A DNA stretch of 32,162 nt from Clostridium sp. Marseille-P2415 (GTDB taxonomy: Bacteria > Bacillota > Clostridia > Lachnospirales > Lachnospiraceae), in NCBI RefSeq assembly GCF_900155545.1, contig NZ_LT732526.1:2064128-2096289 (forward strand), given 5' to 3'. The position numbers were made by a program, and so were the translations under genes. Each line of letters begins with the position of its first letter. Position 1 is the stretch's first letter. The notes beneath the pieces are model-generated. The model made no database searches and was not told the DNA's origin. It saw only the letters and a list, made by a program, of their open reading frames with translations. Below, piece after piece: positions 31,357-32,162 of the stretch.

Positions 31357-32162
31357 ATGAATCAAAACTTAAAAGATCTGCTGAAAAATTTCAAAAACAA
31401 AAAACTCCTGACGCAGCTGTTCACGGTTATGGTGGCTTTCAGCGTTATTCTCATGGCGGTTGTATCCATGGTAGTAACCCATCAGACAACAACCACCTTT
31501 ATCAATAATAACAACCTTATTTATTCCAATACCTTAAATGTATCCCTCCAGACTTTGGACACCCTATTCTCCGGATTCCACAACTCCCTGACTCACATTA
31601 CATACGATGCAGGCATTGTTGATTCCGTGGTTACACCTAAGCCTCTGGATTCAGCCGCCAATTACCAGGTCTGGTCTGTCCTTAATGGATATTGCCAGGA
31701 AACAGAAGCGATTGAAGAAGTTTATCTTTATGTGAAGGAAACCAGCCAGATTCTTACTTCTACTTATGAAAAATGTTCCTTGGACTCATTCCGGGAAAAA
31801 GACCTTGTAGCAAATCACTTTGCCAGCCGTCCCGCCACTACCCTGTTAAAAAGCGGCCGTACTACTTCCATTGAAATGTATAAAGGCAATATTTATATGG
31901 TCCGGGATTTCCCGCTGAATGGAGAAAAAGGGCTTGGAACATTATTTATGAAAATGAAGCCTTCCATCCTATACGATTCCCTGGAAGGTGCACAGACATC
32001 TTTCAGCTATCTGCTGGCTTATGACAATACCTGGAATCCTCTGTTTCCAGATATGCTTGATTACAGCGTTCTGCCGGATGAAGTCATCAGGGAAATACCT
32101 TCTTTCATGGAACAGGGCAGGAATACCCGGTATTTCGGGAACCGGCATTATTTCTTCTGTAA
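31357..32162 (+). CDS. Membrane sensor/regulator, N-terminal part (runs off the window)
   Basis: The open frame starts at ATG 31357 and continues to the window end (268 codons). A short cytoplasmic N-terminus is followed by a membrane segment (about residues 22-44, VMVAFSVILMAVVSMVV). A large extracellular domain follows with no second membrane segment yet. This is the layout of membrane-bound AraC-type regulators (YesS type) or of sensor histidine kinases; the deciding C-terminus is missing. Its position, divergent from the transporter operon, suggests it senses that operon's substrate outside the cell and controls its expression. Confidence 0.7.
   Translation, partial: MNQNLKDLLKNFKNKKLLTQLFTVMVAFSVILMAVVSMVVTHQTTTTFINNNNLIYSNTLNVSLQTLDTLFSGFHNSLTHITYDAGIVDSVVTPKPLDSAANYQVWSVLNGYCQETEAIEEVYLYVKETSQILTSTYEKCSLDSFREKDLVANHFASRPATTLLKSGRTTSIEMYKGNIYMVRDFPLNGEKGLGTLFMKMKPSILYDSLEGAQTSFSYLLAYDNTWNPLFPDMLDYSVLPDEVIREIPSFMEQGRNTRYFGNRHYFFC

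Overview
The window looks like chromosome from an endospore-forming, motile Clostridia, most likely Lachnospiraceae (Lacrimispora/Enterocloster type). This rests on spore coat (cotJ) and engulfment (spoIID, spoIIQ-like) genes, a T-box-controlled ileS, a DUF3793-flavodoxin pair, strong GGAGG-type ribosome binding sites and moderate GC. The genus is inference. No rRNA, CRISPR array, insertion sequence or origin was found; there is one tRNA (Glu, CTC).

Layout. (1) 1-2245: the right end of an integrated element with a HAD-like protein, a small phage-type protein and a large serine recombinase. It ends inside cotJC. (2) 2227-4811, minus strand: FAD/Rieske oxidoreductase, an unusually long repeat-bearing cotJA, cotJB, and the first 32 codons of cotJC. 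The cotJ genes are coupled by TGATG and TAATG overlaps. (3) 4983-6900: a degenerate GGDEF-EAL protein and a CBS-pair protein. (4) 7012-8734, minus: spoIIQ-like gene and spoIID. (5) 8784-14856, minus: promoter, Ile T-box, a hairpin-dense leader, ileS, then glgP only 21 nt downstream. (6) 14857-15637: about 800 bp without a gene, with a strong minus-strand promoter facing a possible long non-coding RNA. (7) 15638-17098, plus: pncB. (8) 17099-20488: a Cys-rich small protein and acyltransferase, tRNA-Glu, DUF3793-flavodoxin with a DtxR-like operator, and two plus-strand non-coding transcript candidates preceded by a shared promoter element of about 55 bp. (9) 20489-22162, minus: chemoreceptor. (10) 22435-31089, minus: a sugar-acid catabolic operon (solute-binding lipoprotein, two permeases, two ATPases, a 51-nt repeat array, RspA-type dehydratase, RspB-type zinc dehydrogenase, SDR). 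A membrane sensor/regulator diverges from it and runs off the right edge.

The most notable observation is the broken cotJC. Its reading frame matches the CotJC N-terminus up to the QYGG(P) position and then stops, about 50 bp from the end of a convergent serine recombinase gene. This is the layout of skin-type intervening elements that excise during sporulation to rebuild a gene. The missing 3' part of cotJC is predicted to the left of the window. Other points of interest are the CotJA with 12-residue Met/Pro/Cys repeats, the twin promoter elements, and the 51-nt repeats between transporter and enzyme genes.
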